Of a stretch of 64,000 bases of DNA, positions 1 to 8,447 are shown piece by piece. Numbering within the stretch: the stretch's first letter is position 1; each line of letters begins with the position of its first letter. The position numbers were made by a program, and so were the translations under genes. Source of the DNA: Cyanobacteria bacterium CYA (lineage in GTDB: Bacteria > Planctomycetota > Phycisphaerae > Phycisphaerales > UBA1924). The notes beneath the pieces are model-generated. The model saw only the letters and a list, made by a program, of their open reading frames with translations. It was not told where the DNA came from and searched no databases. The stretch lies in assembly GCA_008363215.1 (NCBI GenBank), contig RHKP01000016.1, positions 37,807-101,806 on the forward strand. Reading direction: 5' to 3'.

Positions 1-178
1 GTGCCGAGAGCCCGCACACCACCGCGTCGGTGTGAAACTGGCGTGTGCGCTCCAGCACTTTCGCATCCGGCGTGCCGCTCTTGCCCGGCTCGTCGGACAG
101 GAAGTCGATCGCATACCGGGCGATCCCCAGCGCCTGGTTCGTGGAAGCGGGCAGTTCGACGTACTGATTCTCGGGCAT
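1..178 (-). CDS. N-terminal 59 residues of an unidentified enzyme, possibly MmgE/PrpD family (partial)
   Basis: An ATG on the minus strand at 178 opens a frame that runs without a stop to the window edge. The visible protein begins MPENQYVELPAST and contains a segment ending HTDAVVCGLSA. The pattern of a short helical N-terminus followed by a 'TDAVVCGLSA' helix reminds me of planctomycete MmgE/PrpD (2-methylcitrate dehydratase-like) proteins, but this is a memory of the family and the conserved core lies outside the window. The gene is divergent from infA. Only the presence of a coding N-terminus is firm; the name is a guess. Confidence 0.5.
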   Translation of the reverse strand, partial: MPENQYVELPASTNQALGIARYAIDFLSDEPGKSGTPDAKVLERTRQFHTDAVVCGLSA

Positions 179-301
179 GAGTGACTCCACCAGCGCCGTG
201 CGTCGGAAAAAAGGGCGGAGGGAACAGTATGCGTCGCCCGCGCGCCGTGCATTCCATGCGCCGCTGTACCATCCCCCCACCCGGGGCTACGATTGCCCCG
301 A

Positions 302-526
302 ATGCCGAAGCAGGACGACAAGATTTCTCTCGACGCCATCGTGGTCGAGGCGCTGCCCAACACCATGTTCAAGGTGCAGTTGCCCGACGAAAACCGGACC
401 GAGATCCTCGCCTACCTCTCGGGCAAGATGCGCAAGTTCCGCATCCGCATCCTGCCCGGCGACACGGTCACCGTCGAACTGAGCCCCTACGACCTGTCCA
501 AGGGCCGCATCACTTATCGCAAGTGA
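302..526 (+). CDS. infA: Translation initiation factor IF-1
   Basis: A 74-residue S1/OB-fold protein with the typical IF-1 signatures: a [14 protein letters not shown] strand block, the [16 protein letters not shown] block, and the C-terminal [14 protein letters not shown] end. IF-1 binds the 30S A site and supports start-codon selection with IF-2 and IF-3, both also in this window (infB, infC). I start at the ATG at 302 because it gives the usual family length; an in-frame TTG lies three codons upstream. No strong Shine-Dalgarno is visible. The gene stands alone, and its last 13 bases overlap the convergent permease gene, so the two 3' ends share sequence. Confidence 0.95.
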   Translation: MPKQDDKISLDAIVVEALPNTMFKVQLPDENRTEILAYLSGKMRKFRIRILPGDTVTVELSPYDLSKGRITYRK

Positions 527-1497
527 CCCCCACGCCCCTTTCCACCCACCAGCAGCGTGAGGAAGAACGGGCCTCCGAGCAGGGCCGTCAGTACCCCCAG
601 CGGCAAGCGCCCGGAGGCCACCTCGAACACTCGGATCGAAGCGTCGGCCGCGACGACCAGCAATGCCCCGATCAGCATCGACGCCGGCTGCGACCATGCA
701 TGGCGCGGCCCGACCAGCCCGCGCGCCAGGTGCGGGGCCACCAGCCCGACGAACCCGACCGGTCCGGCCAGCGCTACGGCCCCGCCGGTGAGCACCCCTG
801 ATCCGACGAACTGAAACGCCCGCACCCGACCCAGTCGAATGCCCACGCTCCGGGCCTCGTCGGCGCTCATCATGGCCGCGTCGAAAACCCGGCTCCGCAC
901 CATCGCCCACCCACCCACGATCAGCAGAATCCCCGCGCACGCCACCCGACGCGGCGTGCCGGCCTCCTCATCAAGCCCGCCAAACAGCCACCGGGCCGTG
1001 TGCAACCCGCGGTCGGGCATCAGTTGCTGGATGAGCATGGTCCCGGCCGTGGCGGTAATGCTGACGATCACTCCGACGAGCACCATCGAGACGGGGTCAA
1101 TCACCCCCCGCCGCTGGCTGAGCAGATAAACCAGCGCCAGCGCCGCAAACGAGCCGAACACCGCCGGTCCAAGCGGCCTGCCCCCGCCGAGCACATCGGT
1201 GCCGAGCCGATATCCGATGTAGCCGGCCAGCATGACCGCCAGCCCCGCGCCCGACGCCAACCCCATGATGTCCGGCGAGGCGAGCGGATTGCGGAGCAGC
1301 CCCTGCAAAAGCACGCCCGCCAGGGCCAGCGACGCTCCCACCAGCAGCCCGGAGACCAGGTGTCCCTTCCGAATGGAGAGCACCTGTGCCGCCACGGCGG
1401 CGTCGTCTGGCGAGGGTCCGACCTCCAGACGCCACCACGAGGCCGCGACCAGCAGCACGCCGAGCAGCACCAGGGCCAGCCAGGGAGGAACTCGCAC
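514..1497 (-). CDS. FecCD/BtuC-family ABC transporter permease
   Basis: 327 residues with about nine or ten hydrophobic helices and FecCD/BtuC hallmarks: '[20 protein letters not shown]' early on, '[10 protein letters not shown]', and a late '[15 protein letters not shown]' segment that forms the coupling region to the ATPase. Such permeases import iron-siderophore complexes, haem or cobalamin across the inner membrane together with an ATP-binding protein and a binding protein. Neither partner is next to it: the neighbours are infA (convergent, 13-base overlap) and atpC (divergent). The substrate therefore cannot be read from context. The stop TAA lies inside infA's 3' end. Confidence 0.85.
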   Translation of the reverse strand: MRVPPWLALVLLGVLLVAASWWRLEVGPSPDDAAVAAQVLSIRKGHLVSGLLVGASLALAGVLLQGLLRNPLASPDIMGLASGAGLAVMLAGYIGYRLGTDVLGGGRPLGPAVFGSFAALALVYLLSQRRGVIDPVSMVLVGVIVSITATAGTMLIQQLMPDRGLHTARWLFGGLDEEAGTPRRVACAGILLIVGGWAMVRSRVFDAAMMSADEARSVGIRLGRVRAFQFVGSGVLTGGAVALAGPVGFVGLVAPHLARGLVGPRHAWSQPASMLIGALLVVAADASIRVFEVASGRLPLGVLTALLGGPFFLTLLVGGKGRGGHLR

Positions 1498-1561
1498 GGG
1501 CTGAGCCTATCCGCCCCAGGCCATGACCGCCCGCGCAAGCGGCGCTATGATCGTCCCCCTT

Positions 1562-1569
1562 GGAAGGAG
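1562..1569 (+). promoter_or_regulatory. Shine-Dalgarno site that fixes the atpC start
   Basis: GGAAGGAG at 1562-1569 ends eight bases before a TTG at 1578. It excludes the in-frame TTG at 1560, which would lie upstream of this site. Confidence 0.7.
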
Positions 1570-1577
1570 TACGGGCC

Positions 1578-2021
1578 TTGGCCGACAAGACCTTTCGCTG
1601 CCGTGTCGTCACCCCGACCCACGCCCTCTTCGATGACGAGGTGAAGTACGCCAATGTCCCGGCGTGGGACGGACTCATGGGCGTGCTGCCCAACACCGCG
1701 CCGATGGTTACCAGACTCGGGCTGGGTGAACTGCACCTGGAGTTTGAGGGCATCACCAAGGGGGGGCAGCGCTCGTTCTTCATCAACGGCGGCTTTGCCA
1801 GGAAGAGCGACGTGGAACTGACGCTCCTGGCCGAGAGCGCCATTCCCGTGGAGTCGCTGAGCGAGTCGGAGGCCAAAGCCGAACTGGCCGAAGCGGAGGC
1901 CCGGGTGGTGGATCTCCACTCGCGCGATGCGGCGGCCCAGGCCGAGTCGATCAAGCGGTCGCGCGACAGCGCCCGCGTCAAGTTGCGACTGGCAAAAGAA
2001 TCGCGGGCGCGCGGGATCTGA
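1578..2021 (+). CDS. atpC: F1Fo ATP synthase epsilon subunit
   Basis: 147 residues, start TTG at 1578 chosen from the GGAAGGAG site eight bases upstream. The N-terminal beta-sandwich is recognisable (FRCRVVTPTHALFDDEVKYANVPAWDG, then GVLPNTAPMVTRLGLGEL and a FINGGFARK motif), followed by the alpha-helical hairpin of the C-terminal domain. Epsilon connects the F1 head to the rotor and can inhibit ATP hydrolysis through the helical domain. In most bacteria it is the last gene of the atp operon; here the other subunits are absent from the window and both neighbours are unrelated, so it is a detached atpC. Confidence 0.93.
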   Translation: MADKTFRCRVVTPTHALFDDEVKYANVPAWDGLMGVLPNTAPMVTRLGLGELHLEFEGITKGGQRSFFINGGFARKSDVELTLLAESAIPVESLSESEAKAELAEAEARVVDLHSRDAAAQAESIKRSRDSARVKLRLAKESRARGI

Positions 2022-2042
2022 GCCCGGCCGCCCGCTCGCCCG

Positions 2043-3515
2043 TCATGCCCGAACCGTGGGCAACTCAAACCCGGGCTTGAGCATCCCGCTGAAGTGCCCG
2101 TATCGCCGCGCCCACTGCGAGGTGGGAAGACGCGCCAGGTCCGTCGTGCCCATCCGTGTCTTCGCCGGCAGGTGCGGCTGGGTGCACGCGGGCTCAAAGT
2201 CGAGTCCGATGCCTTCGATCAGCGCCCGGGCTTCGACCTCAGGCGCGTCGGCGAATCGCTCGAAACTGAACTCATGCACCCGCACGCCCATCGACGTGAA
2301 CAGCCCGCACCAATGATCGCACAGACGCAGCACGTCGGCCGCGTGGTCCATCTGCTCACCGGGATCCTGCGCGTACGGATGCTGCGGCCCGGGAATGCTC
2401 GTGTGCCACGCGAACGCCGCTTCGGCCGGATCACGCACGCACATCACCACGTGCATGCCGCTGAGCATGAGCGGAGCAAGCCCGGCCAGGTAGACGTTGA
2501 GCACGTTGGAATCGACCACGCGCGCGGCCTTGAGATTCAGGTCATCGATCTGGGCCAGGTACGCCTGCCCACCCTGACGCAGTTGCTTGCCCTTGAGCAT
2601 GTTGGGCTTGGCAACCACGTGCCGGAATGACTTCTGCACCGCGCCCATGCCCGCACGCGCCACCCGGCCCAGCGCGAGCAGTTCGCCCGCACCCTGCCCC
2701 CGGCTGTGCCGCGCGACGATCCGTTCCACCAAGTCATGCCCGCTGCCGGGCAGTCCGATCGGCATCACCACGCGCGAGCCGTCCAGGTCGGACCGCTGAA
2801 TCTTGCCCATCGCCCCCGGAGTCCAGCCGGCGATCAACTCGTTCACCATGGCACGATGGGCGCCCGGGTCGTACTTGGTGCGCCGCAACTTCGTCGCCCG
2901 CCGATACGCCTTCCACGCATCCTCGTACCGACCCTGCCGCTCGCGCAGTTGCCCCAGCAGTCGCAGCATGATCTCCAGTTCGAAGGCCGCCACCCCCACC
3001 CGCTCCGTGGCCGTCGCCAGCGCGTCGGCGCCATCGTCCGGACGACCGGCGAGCAGCGCCAGCCTCCCCCGGGCCGCCGCGATCGTCGCCGCCTCGGTCT
3101 CCTTCGCCTCCGGCAGTGTCGATCGAGCCTCGTCGAACTGCCCCAGATCGACCAGCGCCTCGACCACGCTCGCCAGCGCGTCCTGGTTCTCCGCGTCGGC
3201 CTCACGAGCGGCCCGGGCGGCTTCCAATGCCTCCGATGCCCGATTCAGCGACCGCAGCACGTGTGCCTTCTCAGCCAGAAGAAACGGACGCACCTTCTGA
3301 TCGCCCGCCTTCTCGCAGGCCTCGGTCAAAAGTCCCAGGCCCTTTTCCGGCAAGCCCATCCGGGCGGTGGCGATCCCGTGCAGCCCGCGGATGGCTGGCT
3401 CATCAGGGATGTTCTGGAACAGTTGTCCGGTCAGCCCGGACGCTCGCGCGTACTCCCCCATGCGGATCAGACGCTGGGCCTCATGGAACGCCTGGGGTGC
3501 GGTCAGTTGAGTCAT
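2043..3515 (-). CDS. TPR protein with C-terminal sulfotransferase-like domain
   Basis: 490 residues. The N-terminal half (about 1-230) is TPR helices (HEAQRLIRMGEYARASGL, RYEDAWKAYRRATKLRR). The C-terminal half resembles the sulfotransferase_3 family that transfers sulfate from PAPS: a phosphate-loop-like GLPGSGHDLVERIVARH, then CVRDPAEAAFAW and a terminal ARRYGHFSGMLKPG. The family consensus of the first loop is PRSGTTL, so Arg and both Thr are replaced here; catalytic competence is uncertain. Start is the ATG at 3515, preceded by AGGAG; the upstream in-frame ATG at 3548 has no such site. Divergent from the asparaginase-like gene; convergent with atpC. Confidence 0.8.
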   Translation of the reverse strand: MTQLTAPQAFHEAQRLIRMGEYARASGLTGQLFQNIPDEPAIRGLHGIATARMGLPEKGLGLLTEACEKAGDQKVRPFLLAEKAHVLRSLNRASEALEAARAAREADAENQDALASVVEALVDLGQFDEARSTLPEAKETEAATIAAARGRLALLAGRPDDGADALATATERVGVAAFELEIMLRLLGQLRERQGRYEDAWKAYRRATKLRRTKYDPGAHRAMVNELIAGWTPGAMGKIQRSDLDGSRVVMPIGLPGSGHDLVERIVARHSRGQGAGELLALGRVARAGMGAVQKSFRHVVAKPNMLKGKQLRQGGQAYLAQIDDLNLKAARVVDSNVLNVYLAGLAPLMLSGMHVVMCVRDPAEAAFAWHTSIPGPQHPYAQDPGEQMDHAADVLRLCDHWCGLFTSMGVRVHEFSFERFADAPEVEARALIEGIGLDFEPACTQPHLPAKTRMGTTDLARLPTSQWARRYGHFSGMLKPGFELPTVRA

Positions 3516-3590
3516 CGAAGCGGTCTCCTGGGACGAAGCGGTCCGCAAAGCCTACGCCGCTCGGCACCAATGTCGGCTACTCTCACCCTC

Positions 3591-4115
3591 ATGCGCCACA
3601 TCCATCTGGTCTCGACCGGCGGGACCATCGAAAAAACCTATGACGAGCGCCAAGGCGCCCTCTCCAACGTCCGAAGCGTCGTCCCACTCATGCTCCGACG
3701 CCTCCGGCTGGAAGACACCCGCATCACCACCCTTGCCCTGCTCAGCAAGGACAGCCTCGACCTGACGGATCAGGACCGATGCCGCATCCTCGACACCGTT
3801 GCCCGGCTGTCCAGTTCCGACGACTGCGACGGCGTGGTGATTCTGCACGGCACCGACACCCTGTGCGTCACCGGCGAACTGCTGCATGCAAGACTCCATG
3901 CGCCGCCCTGCCCGATCGTACTCACCGGCGCCATGCGCCCCTACGAGATGAAGCGTTCCGACGCACTCCAGAACCTCACCGAAGCCATCTTCGCAACCGC
4001 CATGCTCCCGCCGGGCGTCTACGTGGCCGCCCACGGGCGCGCCCTTCACTTCCCGGGCGTGGTGAAGGACCACACCCGCAGCACCTTCGTCCGTCGCGAA
4101 GATGCTCGCGCCTGA
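3591..4115 (+). CDS. Single-domain asparaginase-like protein
   Basis: 174 residues matching only the N-terminal catalytic domain of type I/II L-asparaginases. The first catalytic Thr motif is at residues 7-15 (VSTGGTIEK), and the second is HGTDTL near residue 90, followed by VLTGAMRPYEMKRSDA, where the usual active-site Lys region lies. Full-length asparaginases are about 330 residues with a second domain that completes the site from a neighbouring subunit; that domain is absent. Short stand-alone forms exist in other bacteria, so this is probably not a truncation. An ATG at 3570 is an alternative start. Hydrolysis of asparagine or a related amide is inferred, not shown. Confidence 0.8.
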   Translation: MRHIHLVSTGGTIEKTYDERQGALSNVRSVVPLMLRRLRLEDTRITTLALLSKDSLDLTDQDRCRILDTVARLSSSDDCDGVVILHGTDTLCVTGELLHARLHAPPCPIVLTGAMRPYEMKRSDALQNLTEAIFATAMLPPGVYVAAHGRALHFPGVVKDHTRSTFVRREDARA

Positions 4116-4344
4116 TGCCGATTCGTTCATCATCGCAGGCGATCTCCGGACGCCGGAGAACTGCCCGTCTTCAGGCACATTTCCACGTTGGCCTCGAGTG
4201 GATTCCGGCAGAACCGCGCGCTTTCCACCCCGTCCAGTGTCCGAGGGCTCAATGTGATCCGGCGTCCATCACGCGTGAACGATCGAATCGGCATGAAACC
4301 GTTTCGCGTGCGCCAACCGAAAACCCGGTGAAGAACGCACAAAA

Positions 4345-5736
4345 TCAGCGCGTCGGGCGGCCGACCAGCGACCAGCCGCGCCGCAGCACCCGCGCCCCGC
4401 GCAGACAGACGAAGCGCACGAGGCTGGCCCCCGATCGCGTCGCCATCATCAGCCGCAACCGCCGCAGCGAAGCATCGTCCGGGTCGATCGCCTGCGCCTG
4501 GCGTGCCCAGTACCGCGCCCGAAGCCACTCACCTCGCCGCAGATACGCCAGTGCCAGGTTGTGCATCGCCGGAACAAATCGAGGATTGAGCCGCAGCGTG
4601 GCCTTGGCTTCGTCGGCGCCGGTTTCCAGTTCCCCCGTCTCCAGCAACGCCACACTCAGGTGGTGATGTGATAACGCATCACCCGGACGCAACTCGATCA
4701 GACGACGGAACACGCGGGCAGCCTCACGCGGAAGGTCGGCATCGAGCATCAACTGCCCGAGCAGACTGAGTGACTCGACCTCCCCGGCCGTCTCCAGTCT
4801 CACACGCCGCAACTCGGTGAGCAGCAACTCGCGGGCACGGCGTGCGTCGTCGTCCTTCCCGCCGGCCAGCAGCAGATCGGCCAGCCTGGTCCGCGCGTCG
4901 GGGTGATCGGGTTCCAGCCGCAGGACCACGTCAAACTGCACGCACGCCTCGGCGTTCTTGCCCTGCGCCACCGCCAGTTCGCCCAGCGCAAAGTGCGCGT
5001 CGGGGTGGTCGGGTTCAAGCTCGAGCACGCGGCGGTACTTTTCTCCGGCCTCTTCGAGCCGGTTCATGTCGCTCAGCAGGTCGCCCAGGTCGAGCAGCGT
5101 GTCGATGTCCCCCGGTTCCTGCCGCAACTCGCGGTGATACAACTGCCGCGCCCGCTCCTGCCGCCCCGTCGCCGCATATGCCCGCGCCAGACGAGCGTGG
5201 ATCCGTGGAAGATCCGCGTTCAGTCGCGCCGCTTCACGCAGACACCAGATCGCCCGCTCGAAGTCGCGCTTGGCCAGCAGCGTGTCGGCCATCGCCGAGT
5301 ACAGGTCGGCGTTCTCCGGCTCGATCTGCTGGCCCATGTAAAAAGCCAGTTCGGCCTGCTCGATCTCGCCCAGGTCGGTCAGCGCGTCGATCCGATGCAC
5401 GATCGCCGAGGCCGACGAGGGATCCTGCTTCTCCGCCCGCTCCAGCCAGGTGATCGCCTCGGCCGGCTTGCCGACCCGCACCAGGTTGATGCCGATCGCC
5501 AACGCCGCCGGTGCGTCTTCATCACGCAGTTCGTAACAGGCGCGAAAAGCGTCGATCGCCTGCTCGTGCCGACCCGCGGCTTCCAGCGTCAGCCCCAGAT
5601 TGAAGTGCCATTCGGCCTGGTAGGGATTCAGCGCCAGGGCCCGGCGGAGTTCGGATTCGGCGTCATCCCATCGCCCGGCCTCGTAGTGCTCGTGCGCGCG
5701 TTCGACATGCTCTTCCGCATCGACCCAGTCGCTCAC
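4345..5736 (-). CDS. Tetratricopeptide-repeat protein
   Basis: 463 residues, starting at GTG 5736 with a GGGAG-type site upstream. Almost the whole length is tandem 34-residue TPR units, visible from recurring 'ALxLxPxxAxxHFNLG', 'LEPDHPDAHFALGELA' and 'LRLNPRFVPAMHNLALAYLRRGEW' patterns. There is no signal peptide or membrane segment, so it is likely cytoplasmic. TPR arrays bind partner proteins; no partner is evident, but the next gene upstream in the same direction encodes a pseudokinase and the one beyond asparaginase a TPR-sulfotransferase. The 229 bases between its stop and the asparaginase stop hold only a weak 54-codon frame with no ribosome site. Confidence 0.85.
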   Translation of the reverse strand: MSDWVDAEEHVERAHEHYEAGRWDDAESELRRALALNPYQAEWHFNLGLTLEAAGRHEQAIDAFRACYELRDEDAPAALAIGINLVRVGKPAEAITWLERAEKQDPSSASAIVHRIDALTDLGEIEQAELAFYMGQQIEPENADLYSAMADTLLAKRDFERAIWCLREAARLNADLPRIHARLARAYAATGRQERARQLYHRELRQEPGDIDTLLDLGDLLSDMNRLEEAGEKYRRVLELEPDHPDAHFALGELAVAQGKNAEACVQFDVVLRLEPDHPDARTRLADLLLAGGKDDDARRARELLLTELRRVRLETAGEVESLSLLGQLMLDADLPREAARVFRRLIELRPGDALSHHHLSVALLETGELETGADEAKATLRLNPRFVPAMHNLALAYLRRGEWLRARYWARQAQAIDPDDASLRRLRLMMATRSGASLVRFVCLRGARVLRRGWSLVGRPTR

Positions 5737-5818
5737 GCCTGCTCCCGCCCCGGGACAGCCTGCCCGACGGGCACATCCTATCCGATCACCCCGAAACCAT
5801 CCATCGAGATCTCGACGC

Positions 5819-6676
5819 TCAGTCCTGTACCGGAGTCGAGGACGACGACCAGGCCGTCCGAAGCCGGTTCAGCACGGCAAGAGCCGCACTGGGACGCGAC
5901 TCCGTCTCGGCCTCTCGCATCGCAGTGGGCAACGCCTCGATCGCCGCAGATGCCGATTCAAACCCACCCGCCGGGTCCAGGGCCGCTTCAAACCACTCGT
6001 CCCAGGCCCGGTCCAGACGGCGCACCAGCCGGGCCGCGCGAATGCGAGGCTCCTCGGCCTCGAGCCCGGTCAACGCCCGGTAACCAATCATCGCAACCGA
6101 ACGGACCTCGTCTCGCACCACCTCGCGGTCGCTGGTCAGCAGCCCATCCAGCCTCCGTCGAAGCCCGTAGAGATCAATCGTGATGCTCCCGTGCCGATCC
6201 ACCAGCAGTTCGTTCCACCCGATCACCCCATGGCAGAAGCCATGATCGTGCGCAAACCGGCAGCCATCGAGCACATGAGTCATCGCCCGCCCGACTTCGT
6301 GCGGGGGCATGCGTCCGCCCTTGAGTTCCACCAGTCGGGCCAGCGAAAGCAACCCGTCCTCGTTTCCCAAGAAAGGTTCGGCCGCCCAGACGCGACCCGA
6401 GCCGGGCTCCGTCTCTCGCCGGATCTGGGGGAGATGCGCGTGCCGGACGCTTTCCATGGTCTCAAGCCACGAAAGAACCATCACCCGTTCACGCTTGTCC
6501 ATGAGAGGACCAAAGGCGTGGAGCGTCCAGTCGGAGTGCGATTCCCCATGCCGTGCAAGCCACCGCTCGCCGAAAGGCGAGGGCTCCAGCGGACGGGCGA
6601 GGACAAAGGGCCCCAACGCCCGCGCGTGCTCGTTTTCGATCATCGAATCAATCCCCGTCACGCCTGAGCCGGTCAT
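5819..6676 (-). CDS. Degenerate protein kinase (predicted pseudokinase)
   Basis: 285 residues with the layout of a eukaryotic-type Ser/Thr kinase but without its catalytic residues. The lobe 1 strand that should carry VAIK reads WTLHAF with no lysine. The HRDxKPxN catalytic loop is HGVIGWNELLV (about residue 149), and the metal-binding DFG is DLYG (about residue 170). The helical lobe 2 with 'MIGYRALTG' is kept. Loss of Lys and catalytic Asp predicts a scaffold or sensor without phosphotransfer. Start ATG 6676 has GGAGG nine bases upstream. It is followed by the TPR gene in the same direction, 82 bases away, and could share its transcript. Confidence 0.72.
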   Translation of the reverse strand: MTGSGVTGIDSMIENEHARALGPFVLARPLEPSPFGERWLARHGESHSDWTLHAFGPLMDKRERVMVLSWLETMESVRHAHLPQIRRETEPGSGRVWAAEPFLGNEDGLLSLARLVELKGGRMPPHEVGRAMTHVLDGCRFAHDHGFCHGVIGWNELLVDRHGSITIDLYGLRRRLDGLLTSDREVVRDEVRSVAMIGYRALTGLEAEEPRIRAARLVRRLDRAWDEWFEAALDPAGGFESASAAIEALPTAMREAETESRPSAALAVLNRLRTAWSSSSTPVQD

Positions 6677-6900
6677 CCTTGACCTCCCTCAGAGTGAATC
6701 ATCGGTCATTCACGCCCGTCCACGCTCCCCACAGCCGTTGCACTCCGGCAGCGGCTGCGGATCCCGGCCGTGGTTGGGTAGATCATACCACGTCGAGGAC
6801 GCCGCTGCCGGACGGGACGGGAACTCCGTGCGACCGGTGTTAGGGCATTTTCCTGCACATCTGCTTCGCCGGGCTCCCACTGGCCCGCAATAATGCGACC

Positions 6901-8422
6901 GTGATACACCCTCCTCCGGCTCAACTTCTTGCCGTCGCGGCCCTGGTGTGGGTGGGCGGGTGTACATCGGGGCATGAGCGCAACGGTTCATGGGGGCCGC
7001 TTGCAACCGCCACCCCCGGCGAGGCGCAGATCGTCCTGACGCCACAGCCGGCGACGCCCGCTCGACCACAACCGGCATCGCATACGGTCCATCAACTCGC
7101 CGCCACAGTGGCCGACGGCGATCTCCCGCCCGAGAGTCGCGCCAACGCGGCCCGCCTGCTGCTTTCGGCCGGGGAGCCGGCGTTGCCGTTGCTCGACGTG
7201 CTGATGACCCATGACGACGCGAGTCGTTTCCTGCTCGAAGCCGGTACACAGAACCCGACCGCCGCCGCCTCACTGCTGCTGGCGCTGGACCTCTCGCGGG
7301 TTTCCGAGGAGCAGGTGATCGCGCTGGTCGATCGTGCGGCCGAAGAACGCTCCAAGTGGTCGGCACGGGCTCTGGTGCGGATGCTTGACGGTTCGACGAA
7401 GGTCGTCGAAGCGTCCGTCCGCGGGCTGGCTCGCTCTACGGGCTTTTCCCAGCAGACTCAGCCCGCCGAGTGGCACGCGTGGTGGGCACAGCGCCAGGAT
7501 ATCGAACCGGAGCGGTGGACGAGCAGGCTGCTGGACGATCTGGTCGAACGCACGCAATCGCTCGAACGCCGACAGCAGCGTCTGGATCGCATGGTGCTCG
7601 AAGCCTATCGCCGGCTCTACATCGTCACCCCTCCGGAATCGCGCGCAGCCCTGCTGCCCGAACTGCTCGAATCCGATCAACAGCCGGTACGCGATCTGGG
7701 GTTCGAACTTGCCGACCGCGAACTGAGCGCCAATGCGACGCTCGATCCGGCGGTGGCGTCCGAGGCCATCGCATTGCTGGCCGACCCCTCGCCCGGTACG
7801 CGTGCCAGCGCGGCCAAGTTGCTCAATCGCCTTGCTCCGCCCGACGCGGGCGTGCCGATCACCCGGGCGCTGATCGCCGAGACCAACCCGCTGCCCGCCG
7901 ATGCGCTGCTCGCCGCCGCGGCCCGCTGGCCTGCTCCGGAAATTGTCGAACCGGTGCTGGAGTGGCACGCGAGCAGACCACCTGGCGCGGGTCCGCGCGG
8001 CGCTGCTCCCGCTGCCCTCTGAGCCGGCCGGCGCCTGCCTGCAACTGCTCAACCTCGTGGGCGAAGATTCCGATCGCCAGGTCATCGCCGACCTTCTGTC
8101 CAGCCAGTCGCCGCGTGTGCGCCAGGCCGCCGCGGACGCGCTGGCCCGCAGCAACGAGTCGGCGCGCCTGTTGCTCCGGCGGGCGAGCGAAGATGAGCAG
8201 ATCGCGCCCGTCGCATTGATCGCGCTTGCTTCGCACGGACGCCTGGCCCTGTCCGAAGCGGCTTCGCCGTCTCTCAAGTCGTGGGACGAAGCCTTCTCGC
8301 AGGCCACTTCGGCGCGCGTCAAGGCGCTGCTCGCCACGTCGATGCTGGCTCGATCGGGCGCTCAACTGACCGAAGAGCGCAAGGCCGAACTCCAGGCCGC
8401 CATCGCCGCCGCAGGGGGTTGA
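6901..8422 (+). pseudogene. HEAT-repeat-like lipoprotein gene, interrupted by an apparent frameshift
   Basis: The frame opens at GTG 6901 with a lipoprotein signal peptide whose lipobox VGGC puts the lipidated Cys at residue 21. Short helical repeats follow (ANAARLLLSAGEPALPLL, SPGTRASAAKLLNRLAPP). The first frame stops at 8022, after a tail that turns Pro/Gly/Ala-rich from about 7965. A frame shifted by +1 carries on the same repeat type from about 7965 to a stop at 8422 (VRAALLPLPSEPAGACLQLL, SPRVRQAAADALARS). Skipping one base near 7966-7975 joins the two into one protein of about 507 residues. Cause could be a true mutation or a base error in the assembly. Function unknown; envelope-anchored by inference. 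Confidence 0.75.
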
Positions 8423-8447
8423 GCCGGTCGCCACGCCGAACCGGCGT

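Noticed and set aside
2706..3590. Long plus-strand frame opposite the TPR-sulfotransferase that runs into the asparaginase
   Set aside because: The upstream part is antisense to a well-supported gene; only the asparaginase part is protein-like.
4130..4344. A 54-codon minus-strand frame after the TPR gene
   Set aside because: No ribosome site, no family pattern, and the ATG lies in a region with ordinary intergenic composition.
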